From NCBI RefSeq assembly GCF_963678635.1, contig NC_087066.1, positions 50,403,581-50,467,580 on the forward strand: a stretch of DNA of 64,000 bases, written 5' to 3'. Position 1 is the stretch's first letter. Each line of letters begins with the position of its first letter. The notes under the pieces are model-generated. The model worked only from the letters and a program-made list of their open reading frames with translations, ran no database searches and was not told the DNA's origin. The DNA is from Symsagittifera roscoffensis. Lineage: Eukaryota > Xenacoelomorpha > Acoela > Convolutidae. Positions 12,901 through 24,000 of this stretch are shown one piece after another. Made by a program: the position numbers and the translations under genes.

Positions 12901-15900
12901 TTTTAGTTACGCTTCAGTGTCATTACAGAAAAGTTTTTGGTGTTTTTCTCACCAATTTGAAGCGCGCGCTATAAAAATGCAAACTTAAAATGCGTTCCAA
13001 ACTTAGACTGCTTTCCAAAGTTAAGTATGCCTCCCAATTAGTGTAATGAGAATAGCTGGAAAATTAGATGGATTGAGCTTGGAATAGCAAAATAGTTTTT
13101 TCAATGTAGCAGTTTTTATTACAACAAGGAAAATTTGTGAAACATTTTGTAACAGTACAATTTTATTACGATAGTCAAACCACTTTTTAGACAGAATTGA
13201 AAAAAAAAACGTAGAAGGGGCTGCATAAAAAAGACAGCATCACACGTAGTGGAAATTTATAATTAAATTAAAGAGTTTTTCATATCCGATATCAAAATTT
13301 GTCTTTCCTTTTTCTTTTGAGAAAAAACCAATTGACTTAAATTATCATTTGATGTCATCTCTTTTTAAGTGCTATTTTGTTGTGATAAATCAAATTATTT
13401 TTTTAAAAAAAACAAGGAATACTTTCTTTTTCTTAAAAAATTACTGAATCAGAGGTCCTAAGCCTTTTGCGATTCATAAATGACAAACTGAGTTGTTTTG
13501 CAACAGTTTTGGATGGTGTTTCTTAGCGTTGAAGGGTGTGTCTCCATTTAGTTCTTAGAGCTGTCGTACTGAAAAGTTCGCACAGTGTACTTAACCTTAA
13601 CAGATAAAAGAAGCTTCCGTTTTAAAATTTTCTGGCAATGATAACATGGTATAAAGTAAACCAACCCGAACTATTGAAAATAGTATCGAAGAAAAAATAG
13701 GTTTAATTTTTTGATTTTATTTCAATTTTGAGCGAATAAAGCGAGCACGCGAGCTACAACAGCTTAATTATACTTCATTTAAGAACTGAAAACTTAGTTT
13801 AAAGCAAGTTTTATAAGTTGTGTGAGTGTTTTAAATAGTGCACCACCCAATGGCTGGCACTTAGTTCAACTTCACGACACTCAGTTTCGGCTAACTGGTC
13901 CTCAGCTTTTTTAGCGAAACCTTCACTGTCATTTCATAAAAGTTTTTAGAGTTTTTCTCACCAATTTGAAGCGCACGCTATAAAAATGCAAATTAGGAAT
14001 GCCTTGCCGACTGTCTTCCAAACTTAAGAATGCCTCCCAAATTACTGTTGTAAGAATAGCTCGGAAATTAGATTGATTGAGTTTGAAATAGCGCATAGTT
14101 TTTTCAATGTAGCAATTTTCAATGCAACAATGACAATTTTTTTTTTGTAACTATGAAATTGTATCACATAAGTCGGATCCTTTTCTGAAAGATTTAAGAA
14201 AGCCGTGGAAGGGGCTGCATAACAAAAGACCGCATAACAAGCTGTGAAAATTTTCAATTAAATTAAAGAGTTTTTCATATCCGATAACAAAATTTGTCTT
14301 TCCTTTTTCTTCTGAGAAAAACCCCATTGACTTAAATTATCATCTGATGTCAACTCTTTTTAAGTGCTATTTTGTGATGAATCAATCTATTAAAAACAAA
14401 GTTACATGAAATGCATTGTCTTTCTTAAAAAAATCGTGAATCACAGGTTCAAAACCTTCTGCAGTTCATAAATGACAAACTGAGTTGTTTTGCAGCAGTT
14501 TTGGACGCGTTGTTTCCGAGGGTTGAAGGTTAAGTCTCTAGTAAAATTTTCGTGTTCTCGTACTAAAGGGTTCACACAGTGTAGTTAACAGATAACAAAA
14601 TCCGTTCTAAAAAATGATAACATGATATAAGGTAAGCCAATCACAAATAAAAAAGAAGATCCAATCAAAAACTTTGAGAATCTAGATACTTTTCTGATCA
14701 TTCGAAAAATGTGGATGAATTTTTTATTCGGAGATTTTTTTTTCATGTTTTTCCACGCCAAATCACCTGCCAAAATTAATCATAGGAATGAGTCAAGTAA
14801 AATAGCAAATTGACGCCTTATAAATTGTTATTCGATCGAAATTAAAACATTGTCAAAAATTCCAAAAAAAACTTAAGAGCAAAAATTTTTCAAAAAAAGC
14901 AACATTTTCTCAGTATCGAGAAAAACGGGTATAATGTTTTTTATTTTTTATTTCATATTTGAGCGAATAAAGCGAGCGGGCGGGCTGAGAATAGCTTAAT
15001 TATACTGAATTTAGGATCTTAATTTATAATTTTAAGCAGATTAACTTAGTTTCGTGAATGTCTTAGCGCCATTTTGGGAATCTTATACCTCACGAAATTC
15101 CAAAAACTTTCTTGAGGTGTTTGGTTCCGATTTTTTGATTTTTTTTGTCATTTTTCAACAAAAACTTGTTCAATTGTCTATTTTACTATAGTTTACGAAT
15201 ATGCCTTAATTATAGATTTACATCAGATCTTTTTAGCACGCAACGCAGAAAAAAAAACAATATGAAAAAACTCGTTTTGTAGTCTTTTAAAGACTGTTGT
15301 CGGAATATTCTGTGCTAATTGCGCAGTAACCGGTTATCCTTGTTAAGCAATTGGATTGTAAAAACTAGTCCGATTAATGCAGAAACACGAAAAAATAGAT
15401 AATTAGAGAGCTAAAATTTATTTAATTCAGACTTAATTCGAGATAAATGTTTGATCTCTATTTCGCACATATAATTTTTTTGCTTGTTATTTTTACGATT
15501 TCACTCGAACTAAATTAGGTAATTGACAGTGAGTGGTTGAAAAATTACTCCTAGTTTACTTTTTGGGTCTGAAGTCGGGTAGAGATCTGTTGACACTAAT
15601 TTTGTTGCAAACCAGAAGGTTGAATTGGTTCACACTGAACAGTTTTTTCTCCTCTTCTTTCTCACTTGGGTCCACTTTCACCCCTTTTCCCCTCTCGCCC
15701 GGGAGGTCAGGCGGGTTCAAATCTCGCTCGTATGGATCACCGAGCATGTCAACTGAAACAAGTATGCTATGAATAATATAGCCAAGTTTCTGAATTTAGA
15801 ATACCTATTAAACACTATATTTTTTCACCTCTCTAATTTGAAACTTAATCTCAAATATCTACCGTCGAGAACTGAAAATTTGCAACAAAACTAGTACTAA

Positions 15901-16454
15901 AGAATGTTTACATTAAAAGGCGTTTCACATTTTTTAGGCACCTATAATCGATTTTTTTTTTCAATAGCAATGAGCTCAATTTATTCATCAAATCCTAATA
16001 GCATGCATAAATATTTGATTTTGCTTGTTCGATCTAAAACCTATGTTGAAAAAATGTCGGACAATTAGTTTATAACAATGAACAATGAAGAGGAAACTGT
16101 ACCGAAAGTTTTTTTCTTCGAGAGATGACCATCTTCTTGGTTCGCTTTGATTGGTGGATAATCTTGCTCCATTCTGATTGGCTCAGCAGACAGCTTGGCA
16201 CCAATTGATTCATTCTTTGCAGCATCCAGTCCTTTGATTTGATTTGGCAGTGCTGATTTGATTACGTCCGGAATATTTAAATTGGGTAATCCGTCTTTGG
16301 ACAATTGCGTGTTTTGGTTTTGAACAAAGTAAAATATCAGGAAGGCATCGAAAATAAACCAAACCATAGAAGTGAGAAAAATTAATTGGCAGTAAAGAAA
16401 AGAATTTTTGGTTGAAAAGCAACACATCAATTTTCGAAGCAACCTTGAGCGCAT
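2766..16454 (-). CDS. GALNT: GalNAc-transferase A (11 coding exons, 652 aa)
   Basis: Polypeptide N-acetylgalactosaminyltransferase, which transfers GalNAc from UDP-GalNAc to Ser/Thr in the Golgi. The coding exons, 16103-16454, 15560-15752, 11457-11626, 10872-11079, 8890-9066, 8423-8540, 7336-7516, 5870-6009, 4643-4741, 3975-4115 and 2766-2945, join in frame to exactly 653 codons including TGA. Seen in the product: short basic cytoplasmic tail, membrane anchor at about residues 19-44, luminal stem to about 120, [29 protein letters not shown], metal-binding DSH (287-289), [15 protein letters not shown] (396-400), the third metal ligand His in CSHVGHVFR (about 424), WMDEY, then a three-repeat ricin lectin (513-652). 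The length is normal for the family. One oddity is WGAEN where WGGEN is expected. It is a tandem paralogue of gene B upstream, with the same exon phases. Which vertebrate GALNT it matches best was not determined. Confidence 0.93.
3861..3900. repeat. (CA)n microsatellite
   Basis: About 19 CA units on the plus strand, (UG)n in the gene A transcript, 75 nt past the exon 10 donor. Confidence 0.95.
3975..4115 (-). CDS. GALNT: Gene A exon 10: lectin beta repeat
   Basis: Acceptor CTTAG, donor AAG|GTACAA, 47 codons, phase 0. Encodes [38 protein letters not shown] with CLD and QxW motifs of a ricin repeat. A (TG)n tract lies 75 nt past the donor. Confidence 0.92.
4393..4535. repeat. Imperfect inverted repeat (hairpin)
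   Basis: TCCTGTATAGAGAGTATCTT at the left is matched by AAAGATACTCTATACAGGA at the right; arms extend about 45 nt around a roughly 55-nt loop through an AATTAGTA/TACTAATT pair. Lies in intron 9 of gene A; perhaps a small foldback element. Confidence 0.7.
4643..4741 (-). CDS. GALNT: Gene A exon 9: lectin alpha repeat
   Basis: Acceptor TCTAG, donor CAA|GTACAT, phase 0 on both sides, 33 codons. Encodes [16 protein letters not shown] and [10 protein letters not shown]. The Asp of CVD corresponds to the GalNAc-contacting Asp of the alpha repeat. Confidence 0.92.
4981..5360 (-). repeat. R2 hAT-like MITE, degraded copy
   Basis: Begins CAGGGGCGGTTTGAATAGG and keeps the order of R2 landmarks (CAGGGATTTGACCC, GCGCCTTTGCCGC, GCTCGGAAAAT, TTTGATTGGCCT), but the distal end is lost. 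In intron 8 of gene A. Confidence 0.6.
5870..6009 (-). CDS. GALNT: Gene A exon 8: linker to lectin domain
   Basis: Acceptor TTTCAG, donor TAT|GTAAGA. Encodes [34 protein letters not shown] and VYNLGY, the usual end of the catalytic domain and linker. Confidence 0.93.
6086..6623 (+). repeat. R1 foldback-type repeat
   Basis: Starts ACAAGAGTGCTCGTATCAGG with the palindrome CAGGGCAAAGCCCTG, then TGTTCCGACTGCC; ends CTTTCGTATCGAAAGTCGGA plus ACAA. TTCCGACT near the left and AGTCGGAA at the right are inverted. Central CCAATTTGGAAC/GTCCCAAATTGG also pair. Intron 7 of gene A. Confidence 0.85.
7336..7516 (-). CDS. GALNT: Gene A exon 7: C-terminal catalytic part
   Basis: Acceptor TTTAG, donor CCAG|GTAAGC (strong). 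Encodes [46 protein letters not shown]. The second His of CSHVGH is the third metal ligand of the family. Confidence 0.95.
7628..7885 (+). repeat. tRNA-derived SINE, copy 2
   Basis: Second copy of the family at 1914-2172, with A-box TAGCATAGTCG and B-box TATTCGATCCC. In intron 6 of gene A, directly followed by an R2 element. Confidence 0.7.
7898..8235 (+). repeat. R2 hAT-like MITE, 3'-truncated
   Basis: CAGGGGCGGATGTAGG start, TTTAGGTCGACCAAATTG, CTGCGCCGCAGGCAAATTTT, GGCGCGCGCTCCCCCTC, GGCGCCAAAGGCGCC landmarks; the right terminus is missing. Confidence 0.8.
8423..8540 (-). CDS. GALNT: Gene A exon 6: TMAGGLF and WGAEN motif
   Basis: Acceptor GTCCAG, donor AGG|GTGAAT. Encodes [31 protein letters not shown] and VEISFR. 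The conserved WGGEN of the family reads WGAEN (GCA codon) here but WGGEN in both copies of gene B exon 6. Confidence 0.95.
8890..9066 (-). CDS. GALNT: Gene A exon 5
   Basis: Acceptor TTTTAG, donor GA|GTACGA. Encodes [31 protein letters not shown] and a basic loop. Two codons shorter than gene B exon 5 in the variable loop before VGGFEW. Confidence 0.93.
9702..10252 (+). repeat. R1 foldback-type repeat
   Basis: Full copy from ACAAGACTGCTCGTATCAGG to CTTTCGTATCGAAAAACGGA in intron 4 of gene A; closely matches 6086-6623 throughout. Confidence 0.85.
10872..11079 (-). CDS. GALNT: Gene A exon 4: DxH metal-binding motif
   Basis: Acceptor CTCCAG, donor GACAG|GTACTT. Encodes [31 protein letters not shown] and [22 protein letters not shown] is the Mn/UDP-binding DxH motif. 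The exon completes a Glu codon with exon 3 and an Arg codon with exon 5. Confidence 0.95.
11457..11626 (-). CDS. GALNT: Gene A exon 3: GT-A nucleotide-binding strand
   Basis: Acceptor TTCAG, donor AGAG|GTCAGG. Encodes [32 protein letters not shown] and [11 protein letters not shown], the first Rossmann-like part of the GT-A fold. The usual NEAWST is NEAECT here and in gene B. Confidence 0.95.
11856..12272 (-). repeat. R2 hAT-like MITE with 8-bp target duplication
   Basis: Right end CTAGATCCGCCCCTG; left end diverged. Flanked by perfect 8-bp direct repeats TCTACATT (11848-11855 and 12273-12280). Confidence 0.85.
12825..13835. repeat. Diverged direct tandem repeat, unit 1
   Basis: About 1.0-kb unit starting near GTACCACCCAATGG, with CACTCAGTTTCGTCC, CTCACCAATTTGAAGCGC and GAGCGAATAAAGCGAGC in the same order as in unit 2. 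In intron 2 of gene A. Confidence 0.75.
13836..15070. repeat. Diverged direct tandem repeat, unit 2
   Basis: Second copy, starting at GCACCACCCAATGG 1008 bp after the first. An extra segment of roughly 220 bp lies before its GAGCGAATAAAGCGAGC. No coding frame recognised in either unit. Confidence 0.75.
15291..15346 (+). repeat. Short dispersed motif, copy 1
   Basis: TGTCGGAATATTCTGTGCTA followed by a TTGCGCAGTAACCGG segment; related to inverted copies near 37032, 47172 and 61862. Confidence 0.55.
15560..15752 (-). CDS. GALNT: Gene A exon 2: start of catalytic region
   Basis: Acceptor TTTCAG, donor AA|GTAAAC; enters in phase 1 and leaves in phase 2. Encodes [12 protein letters not shown] and the family-typical [19 protein letters not shown] stretch that precedes the GT-A fold. 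The paralogous exon in gene B has the same 193-nt length. Confidence 0.93.
16103..16454 (-). CDS. GALNT: Gene A exon 1: cytoplasmic tail, TM anchor, stem
   Basis: Starts at ATG ([10 protein letters not shown]), followed by a hydrophobic stretch [19 protein letters not shown] (about residues 19-44) that fits a type II signal-anchor, then a polar stem. It ends TTC G|GTACAG (phase 1). The length of 352 nt is identical to exon 1 of gene B, whose anchor region is clearly homologous, which supports the chosen start. Confidence 0.88.
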
Positions 16455-17899
16455 TGTAACAAACTTAGTGAAATAGTTTTTTCAAAAAAGTGATATTTTT
16501 AAGCACATGAAACTTATTGAAGGCTGAAAAAAAACACATTAAACCATGTTTATTAATAATTGATATATAAAATTGTTTCACAAAAAAGGAAGAATATAAA
16601 TAAATGACTTGAAATATGAAATAAGGACAGAAATTAAAAGTGGAAATAGGAAAATCTTTTTTTTCAAGCTTAACAAAAAAGTAATTAAAATGTCACATAT
16701 GTTTTAGTGTTTGGATCCACAATATAGCGTTTTCTTTTTGTGTGAAAAAGTCAAACACTTCATGTATATGAGACATATATAAGGTAAATAGAAACATCCA
16801 TTAGTACCATGTTAACATGTTCCGATTTTTTGTAAAGACTTGTAATTGAATGACGCATTTGCTGTTACGTAATTGACCATTAGAAAAACCAAAACAACAA
16901 TGAGCAAACATTTTTTTCTACAATAAGTTTCGCACCAAAATGTCACCCTAACTCACAACTTAAGCAATCATCTAGACCCCATTATTTACATCTTTGTAAC
17001 TTCAAGTTTTCAAATTTTGTTTGCATGTTCGGAAGTTACAGCAAAGGACAGCTTGTGGCTTCCAAAACTGCTCCTCAACTTTTCAACTTTATTTCTGTTA
17101 ATAATTTTATTTAATGAAGAGTACACTAAAGAGTTGATAGAACAGAAGGTGGAAGAAACTGTTTAAAGAAATTGTATTTTATAAGGATGATTCTTGTGAG
17201 TTAGCGTGACATTTTGGTGCGAAACTTATTGTAAAAAAAATACAATTGGCGTTTTTTTGTAAATCATCTTTTCATAGGTGAAAACTATGCTTTTCCATTA
17301 CTTTATTTTTTAAATAAAAATGATTTAATAATGAAAACATTGAAACTGGAACATAACCCAACATTATAAGATTAAACTTAGTTTTGATATGCGGCTAAAT
17401 AATTACATAAAGATCGCCCACCATCGCGATCCAGACATCCAATTCAACATCCAGCTATGACTAAACGTTTCCAAATTAATTTAGGACCACACCGCTCAAC
17501 CGTTATGAAAATGACCACTAAAACTGTGTCTTATATCAAACACACCAAGTGTTCATAGATAAGCGTTGTATATTAACACTATAACCGTTAGAAATAGGAA
17601 GGCAGTCAGTTTTGTTGCAAAAATGCAATTGAGCAGTGTGATCAAAAATTGTAGGGCTATGGCTATTTTTTATTATATACGGCCCAAAATTGATCTTTTG
17701 GTTATTGTGAAATTTGAATCATAATGCTTAAATCTGATGAGTTGAAATGATTTCCAGCGAAACAATTTCATTAAAAAGAGAATGTTAATTGAAATTTGCC
17801 AATTTTGGGACGAATAGCAGAAAAGACACAATTGTAAAAACCGAAATCGGTCGCGAGGAAATCGTAATAGGAAAAAGGAAGCGAGTGAAATTGTGTTTT
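16455..17899. other. Intergenic spacer between gene B end and gene A start
   Basis: About 1.4 kb that should hold the gene A promoter. No TATA element convinced me. The main structure is the 38-bp-TIR element at 16921-17231. Confidence 0.5.
16921..17231. mobile_element. MITE with 38-bp terminal inverted repeats
   Basis: Left end CAATAAGTTTCGCACCAAAA (16921-16958) is the reverse complement of the right end (17194-17231) with a single mismatch. About 311 bp in total with no coding capacity. It sits upstream of gene A. Confidence 0.85.
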
Positions 17900-17904
17900 T
17901 TATT
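17899..17904 (-). promoter_or_regulatory. Polyadenylation signal AATAAA overlapping stop, gene B
   Basis: The end of the frame reads TCA AAA TAA AAA, so AATAAA contains the whole TAA stop. Same stop/poly(A) overlap as gene A. Confidence 0.5.
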
Positions 17905-18076
17905 TTGAATCATCCTTTGAATATTTTTTGAGAAGGCCATCCAGCTCCTCGGCGTTCCTGAACTCCCATGTCTGCAGTTTGTTGTTTTCGTCACATGTCT
18001 CCAAATGGAGTCCAGTTCTGTTGCTTGATATGGTCAGACATAACGAGGAATCTCTGTGGATGATGTGTTTCGTAAC
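17900..18076 (-). CDS. GALNT: Gene B exon 11: lectin gamma repeat and stop
   Basis: Encodes [34 protein letters not shown] and TAA. The Asp of CLD is Thr (CLT), as in gene A. AATAAA overlaps the stop codon. Confidence 0.92.
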   Translation of the reverse strand, partial: VTKHIIHRDSSLCLTISSNRTGLHLETCDENNKLQTWEFRNAEELDGLLKKYSKDDSK

Positions 18077-21000
18077 CTAAATTAGAAAGTGTACTTCGAC
18101 TAAATAGTGGCAGAGCAATTAGCACAGAAATACTTTTATTGCTTGAAATGGCGCCGAAAATAATGAATCTTGTTTTTGTTTTTTAAATGAAATTTGTTTT
18201 TTGTTTTTTGTTTCGAAAGGAGTGGCGAGGTAAATTCAAGCAATGAACATATAGTTGATTAAATCTATTCTATAATTGGCATCTGACTGTCCGATTGACG
18301 ATTGTATCCTGTGGCATAATGTAGTCTCCAATTGTAATTTTCGATTTTTTAGCAATACTGGGAAAAAACATAAAATAATTGACTTATAAACAAACTTGCC
18401 GATGCGATCAAATTAATTTAAGAACATAAAGTCATGTAAGAAAATAATTTAAGAACATAAATTTATGCAAGAAATTAATTTAAGAACATAAATTATAAAC
18501 AGTAAAAAAATTTTAGATAAAAAGTACTTTTATTTTTTTGTTCAATTTTTCTTTTTATTTTTTCTAGTAAACGCAACCGAATTAGTATAAAAAACAGACA
18601 AGCATAGGTTTAAAAAATAGCTTCGAAAGTTCAGTTTCACAACAAATTCAGTCCAATAAGTCTGAAAATTGAAAACATTTTATTGTCTTTTCTTACACTG
18701 AAACGACATGAAACTTTTTTGAAGCTGAAACGACCTTTTTGATTTTTTTAGAATCCTAATCACGAACAATAAAACTTTAGTATTTCAATACCCTTGCGAG
18801 GTACTTAAATTGGCTAAAAAAACGATGTCAAAATGCGAGAGAAAACTATGCGACTATCAATGAATTATTAAAAAAAAAATTTTTTTTAAATACATGTTGT
18901 TCCTTAATTTTTCTCAATGAATTGAGAGAAAAATAAATAAAACTTGGGGAAAAAATGGTTGTCTTAATTTTTTCAAATGAAAATTTAGAAGATCAAAGCT
19001 TCAGGGTCTTTTGACGCGTTATTCTGTTATTAAAAATTTTCATTTATGATAGACGCCTGCAGACTCTTTTAATTGCAAAGACAGCCAATTATTGCAATTA
19101 AATACAGTATTTTCTGACAAAAAATGATTTAAGCAAAAGAACTCAAAAAATATATAAAACTTGAAGAAAAATTTTTTATTTTGCTTTCAAACTTCATTAT
19201 TTTCTCAAACTTGTTTTGATGAAGTGCAATTGATTTGGTATTAGCGAAACTAAATTGGTGTTAGCTAGGAGCTAAATTAGGTATGGATCTAGGAGGGGGT
19301 GACGGATTTTGAAAAATTTTCAAAAAATTCATCGACATTTTTTTTCCAAATCGTCGCACAAACTGATTTGCCGAGCTTTCCCAATGTAGTACAGCGACCC
19401 TGTTTTTGCCAATTTTTCTTCGCGGCAGGCTAAATTTTGAAAAAGGAAACAAGCAAAAAAAAACATTTTTTTGGCATTTTTTGAAAATGTTGACCAAAAA
19501 ACCGAGTTTGTTCGGCGCGCAATCCCCCCTCAAAATATGTATACATTTGCGCCGAAGGCGCCCTTAGAAGTTTTTAGTGTCCGTAAGCCAAAAATGGATA
19601 TCGCAAAATAGTACAAAGAGGGGACCCTTTGGGTCGGCTGAGGGTCGAACCCCTGGTGTTCTACATTTTAATACCAGCCACTTTAACACCGTACATTTTA
19701 ATACTTAAATATTTCGCTACTAAAAAATCTAAATCCACAAAATTCAATTCCTATTTAAAAATTGATCACCAAAATTAGTGCTGTATGAATCCCTATCTCA
19801 AATCTTACCGCAACAAAGTTAAACCTCCACTTAACGCAGGCGTCACAATTGAAAATTTTTTGTTTACCTCAGTTATACATGCTGAAATGAGGCTTCACAA
19901 AACACTTAGGACTCTTTTTGACGAGTTTCTTATTTTTTTCATTTAGATGTTTCGCTAAACCATTATGATTACTAAAAAGACCTGCTTGAGCTAACTCATA
20001 ACAATTCGAAGTAATAGTGCTGACAATTAAAAAATAATGAGGGTCTTTTTATGCTGCACTCAAGTGATACACAAACGCAAACACCAAACACAAATTATGA
20101 TTGAGTATTCTTTGGAATTCACAGTGTCAACTAGAAGGAAGCCATTTCGTATAGCGTCCGGTCACGGAAAAAATAAGTTTGCCGAAAACTGAATTTGCTC
20201 AAAATTACAAACACTTAAATGTCGAGCATCTGCCATAACAAAAAAAAACTGATTGACCAACGCTTGAAGAGCATAACCGTGACAATTCAGCGGGAAAATC
20301 AGTTGCCCGAAACATCATCCAGTATTTAAAATATCTCAGCGAGACGGTTTTCAGAGACGGTTTTCAGAGACGGTCGCAGTTACTAGTGCAGTTTCGCCAG
20401 TAACAAATGATTTGGCCATTCATTTTGCCCTCCTATTTAAAGACAGACGGATTCGAACTACTGCGCGCACACGTAAGCAGCCAGATGGAAATATGCTATC
20501 CATCCCAAAAAAAAACGAAATTTCGAGACCCCCGAATTTTTCGGAAATTTTATCCGATATGACAGGGGGTTAAAAAAGTTCGTTAGATTTGAGCAAGCTA
20601 CTCTTCAGTCCCTCCTACAAAAGCTTTGGAGCGAATTTATAGGACTGTTTTTTTCCATCTCTCACATAGTTATATTAGAAAAATAACGAATTTTGAATGA
20701 GAAGCACCTACAAAACGAATCACGATTTATCGATGGCCTTAAAAAATATGATGGCCTTCTTTTGCACTTGAAAAAAATTGGCGAGTCCTATGACATGATT
20801 GTTCAGGAAATTCAGTGTGTATGCGACAGAAACTGTTTCAAACTCGAAAAAATTGAAAAAATTGACGAGTTGTGTCTGTACTTTGGCTCTACTTATATGA
20901 AAAGCATGGTGCGCCAAACCATGAAGATTCATTCCCAACCTCCCTTTGAAACCAGCCAGATGTGGCCGTGAGTGGGATTGCAAGAACAACAAATGCTCTT

Positions 21001-24000
21001 GGAGGATGGTATTTTTGCATCCAATCCTATTTCAGCGGAGCCCAGCCAAATATGTGGGAAAAAAACTGGGTAGCCTCAAAAAAACAACTCCGCGAAAAAA
21101 CTTTTTTTTATACATCTAGTGGCTATAAACTCTCAAAAAAAGAAAAAGTACAGTGTATAAAATAAAAAAGTACAAATTATAAGGTCCATTTAGGAAGATA
21201 AAACCTCTTTGTACTATTACGCTATCTAGTTTGTGTTAAACCAGTGTAAAGTTAATCTGTTTTTGGTTTTGCTGTTTCGCTTCATTAAAAAACAAGTTTA
21301 AAAACTTCTTAATTTATTGTTCAGCTTTTTGAAAAGAAGTTTCCTCACAGAATTGCAGAAAACGTAAGTAAACGCAAGAACTTGAATCGTGCACTAGTAA
21401 TTCAATCGCCAGATAATCAATCTTTTTTTCGGGATGCTAGGTTGGGACTATGGGCAGACAAACTCTTCAGCTATACGTTTATATGCCAACAATTCCAAAA
21501 AAATGAACAAAGCAACCATATTATAAGTTCCAATTCGAGACTGATTCTAAAATTGAAAGTTCTTTAAACTTTTGGCGTTGGTGAAACGTTTATTTTAACT
21601 TCTGTATCGGCTTAAGTTTTCTGGAAAAAAAACACCATTTTAGTCAAAGATCGTTTTATTACTATAGGGCCCTTGAAGTTTGTTGAACGATTGCTCATTT
21701 TTGATTCGAGTCATTTTAACAATCTGAATTACTGGCAAGGTCAATTCCATTCAAATCTTACTCGGATTAAGTAGCGCAAAATTGTCTGCTTTAATTTCTT
21801 GCTTTGTTCTTTGATGTTTCACGAAATCCCCTTAGAAGTTAGTTTTTTTTTTCATTTTGGATAAAAAAGGTGTCAAGTTGTTGAAATAGTTTTAAAATAT
21901 GGTGTTTTCAAATACTTAGGCAACAAAAGTAAGGACTGAAATTGTATCGTGTTAAATTGTTTAGAGTTAAGAAAGTGGGAACCGATTCCTTGAGAGGGTA
22001 GAGAGGCTTTCCCCCTCAATCCTCCCCTTGCTACAGCATTTATCAAAGTGTGGGTAGTTTTATTTAGTGATTCAGTTTGTTTTTGCATTAAATTCAAGGT
22101 AATTGAGTCTGTAAAAGGAACAATTCAGGCCTGTTTTTCTCAATACAAGAAAAAATATCTCAATTTTTGAAATTTAAGTTATTTCAAATTTTGATTAAAT
22201 CTGATTGGAAAAACAAGTACAACACGCCAGAAGCCTGTTAGAAAAATAATCCTTCCGAATCCAACAACACTGGCTCCACCTTTTACAAAAAAGCACAGGA
22301 GCAGCAAATTTTAGCCGGAAAAACTCTATGACAAACGAACAGCCATTAGACCAAAAACCAATCAGATGTTTCGCCTTTTTTAAAACAGTTATTGTCTGAA
22401 GTTTAGCTATAATTTTGATGTATAAATAATGTAGCAATTCAATTCTTTTTCATTCAAATTGGACTTTTTTCCATGTAAAGTTTGATATCTTTTTGAAACC
22501 AATATGTTCATAGCCTAAAAGTGAATGAGTGTCAAAAGTTAAAAAGCTTTTTGTTTTGAAGTGTAACAATTATTTTCAAAGCCTTAAATTTAGGTACTTG
22601 AGTTTCAGGGGCCTTAACTCATAATGAAAACTTTAAGAACAATTTCAATCAAATTAGGATGCACGTAGTTAGTTCTTTTTTCATTATGGAATTAAATTGC
22701 CAATAAAACGTAGAGTTCACAGTTTTCGATGTTCGGCTTCTTTCTCTATAACTACTGGACCAAACTGAAAATTTTTAAACCAACCATGCCCTGCACACGA
22801 AAGATATCTATACGCAGGGGCGGGTTTAGGGGGGCGGGGGGAAGGGCTCAGGGATTCGACCCCCTACCGACCCAAAGGGTCTCCCCTTTGTACTATTTTG
22901 ACACATCCATGTTTGGTGACAGACCCTAAAAAATTTGTAAAGGCGCCTTTGACGCCATTATCTTCTAACTTTGAGGGGGGAGCGCGCGCCAAAAAAAACG
23001 CAACTTTTCGGTCAAAATTTTCCAAAAAGTGCCTAAAAACGCCTTTTTTGGCCTGTTTTTTTTTTCAAAATTTTGCCTGAGGTGCAGAAATTTTGGCCAA
23101 AATAGGGTCTTTTTAGTGCTTTGGGAGAGCTCGGAAAATCAATTGGGTCGACCTTAATAAAAAAAGAGGTCGACAAAATTTTCAAAATTTTTTTGGAAAT
23201 CCGCCCCCTTGAGAATATCCTAGATCCGCCCCTGTCTATATCTCTATAAGTCTACAAAACTTTTCTAGTTGGTTAACCTAATTAGTTGGAACAGAAAAAC
23301 AATCAATTTTCCAAAAAAGCACGCACAAGGGATGTATCAGAATAGATAAGTAGCCACAAAAGTTTAAATGGTAACAAATCAATTTATAAAACTGATCAAA
23401 CGTCATTTTATTATTGCTTGAAAAAAAAAACATACATCCACTGACTGAAAATGACCCTTTAGATTATATGCGGCGCCAGTGTGAGATTATTGCAGCCCCA
23501 GAGTGAGTAAGAGAAAAAATATAGAAAAACGCTCTTTATTTCCAAAACTTACTGTTTCGTCATAAAGCCAGTACTGATTTCCTGCTTGCAAATGGCATTC
23601 CCACAGTAACACATTGCCCTCCTTCTTCAAAGAGTTCGCATCGAGACACAAACGGTTGCTTCGTATTTCGTGGCGTCTCGTTAATGCAAACACCTATAAA
23701 TTAAAGTTCATAAGTTAACTTTAAACTGTTTTTTCCCCTCAAGCTCCAAAATGCTAAAGATAGACATATTTTTACCTGGTTGCCTCCTTTGTAGTGACAG
23801 CCACTAACTCCTGCTGGTTTGTTATTCTTTCTATCCATAGTGTCAACGCACAAACTTGTCAATGGGTTCTTGATCTAGAAGCAAAAACTTGAAAACTGCG
23901 ACTAATTATTTTAAAGAAAAATTTAAGAGAAAGTGCAAGCGTTTGTTAATGATATTATCCCAAGTTAGAATTAGGTATGGAGTGTTATGACAGCCTATCC

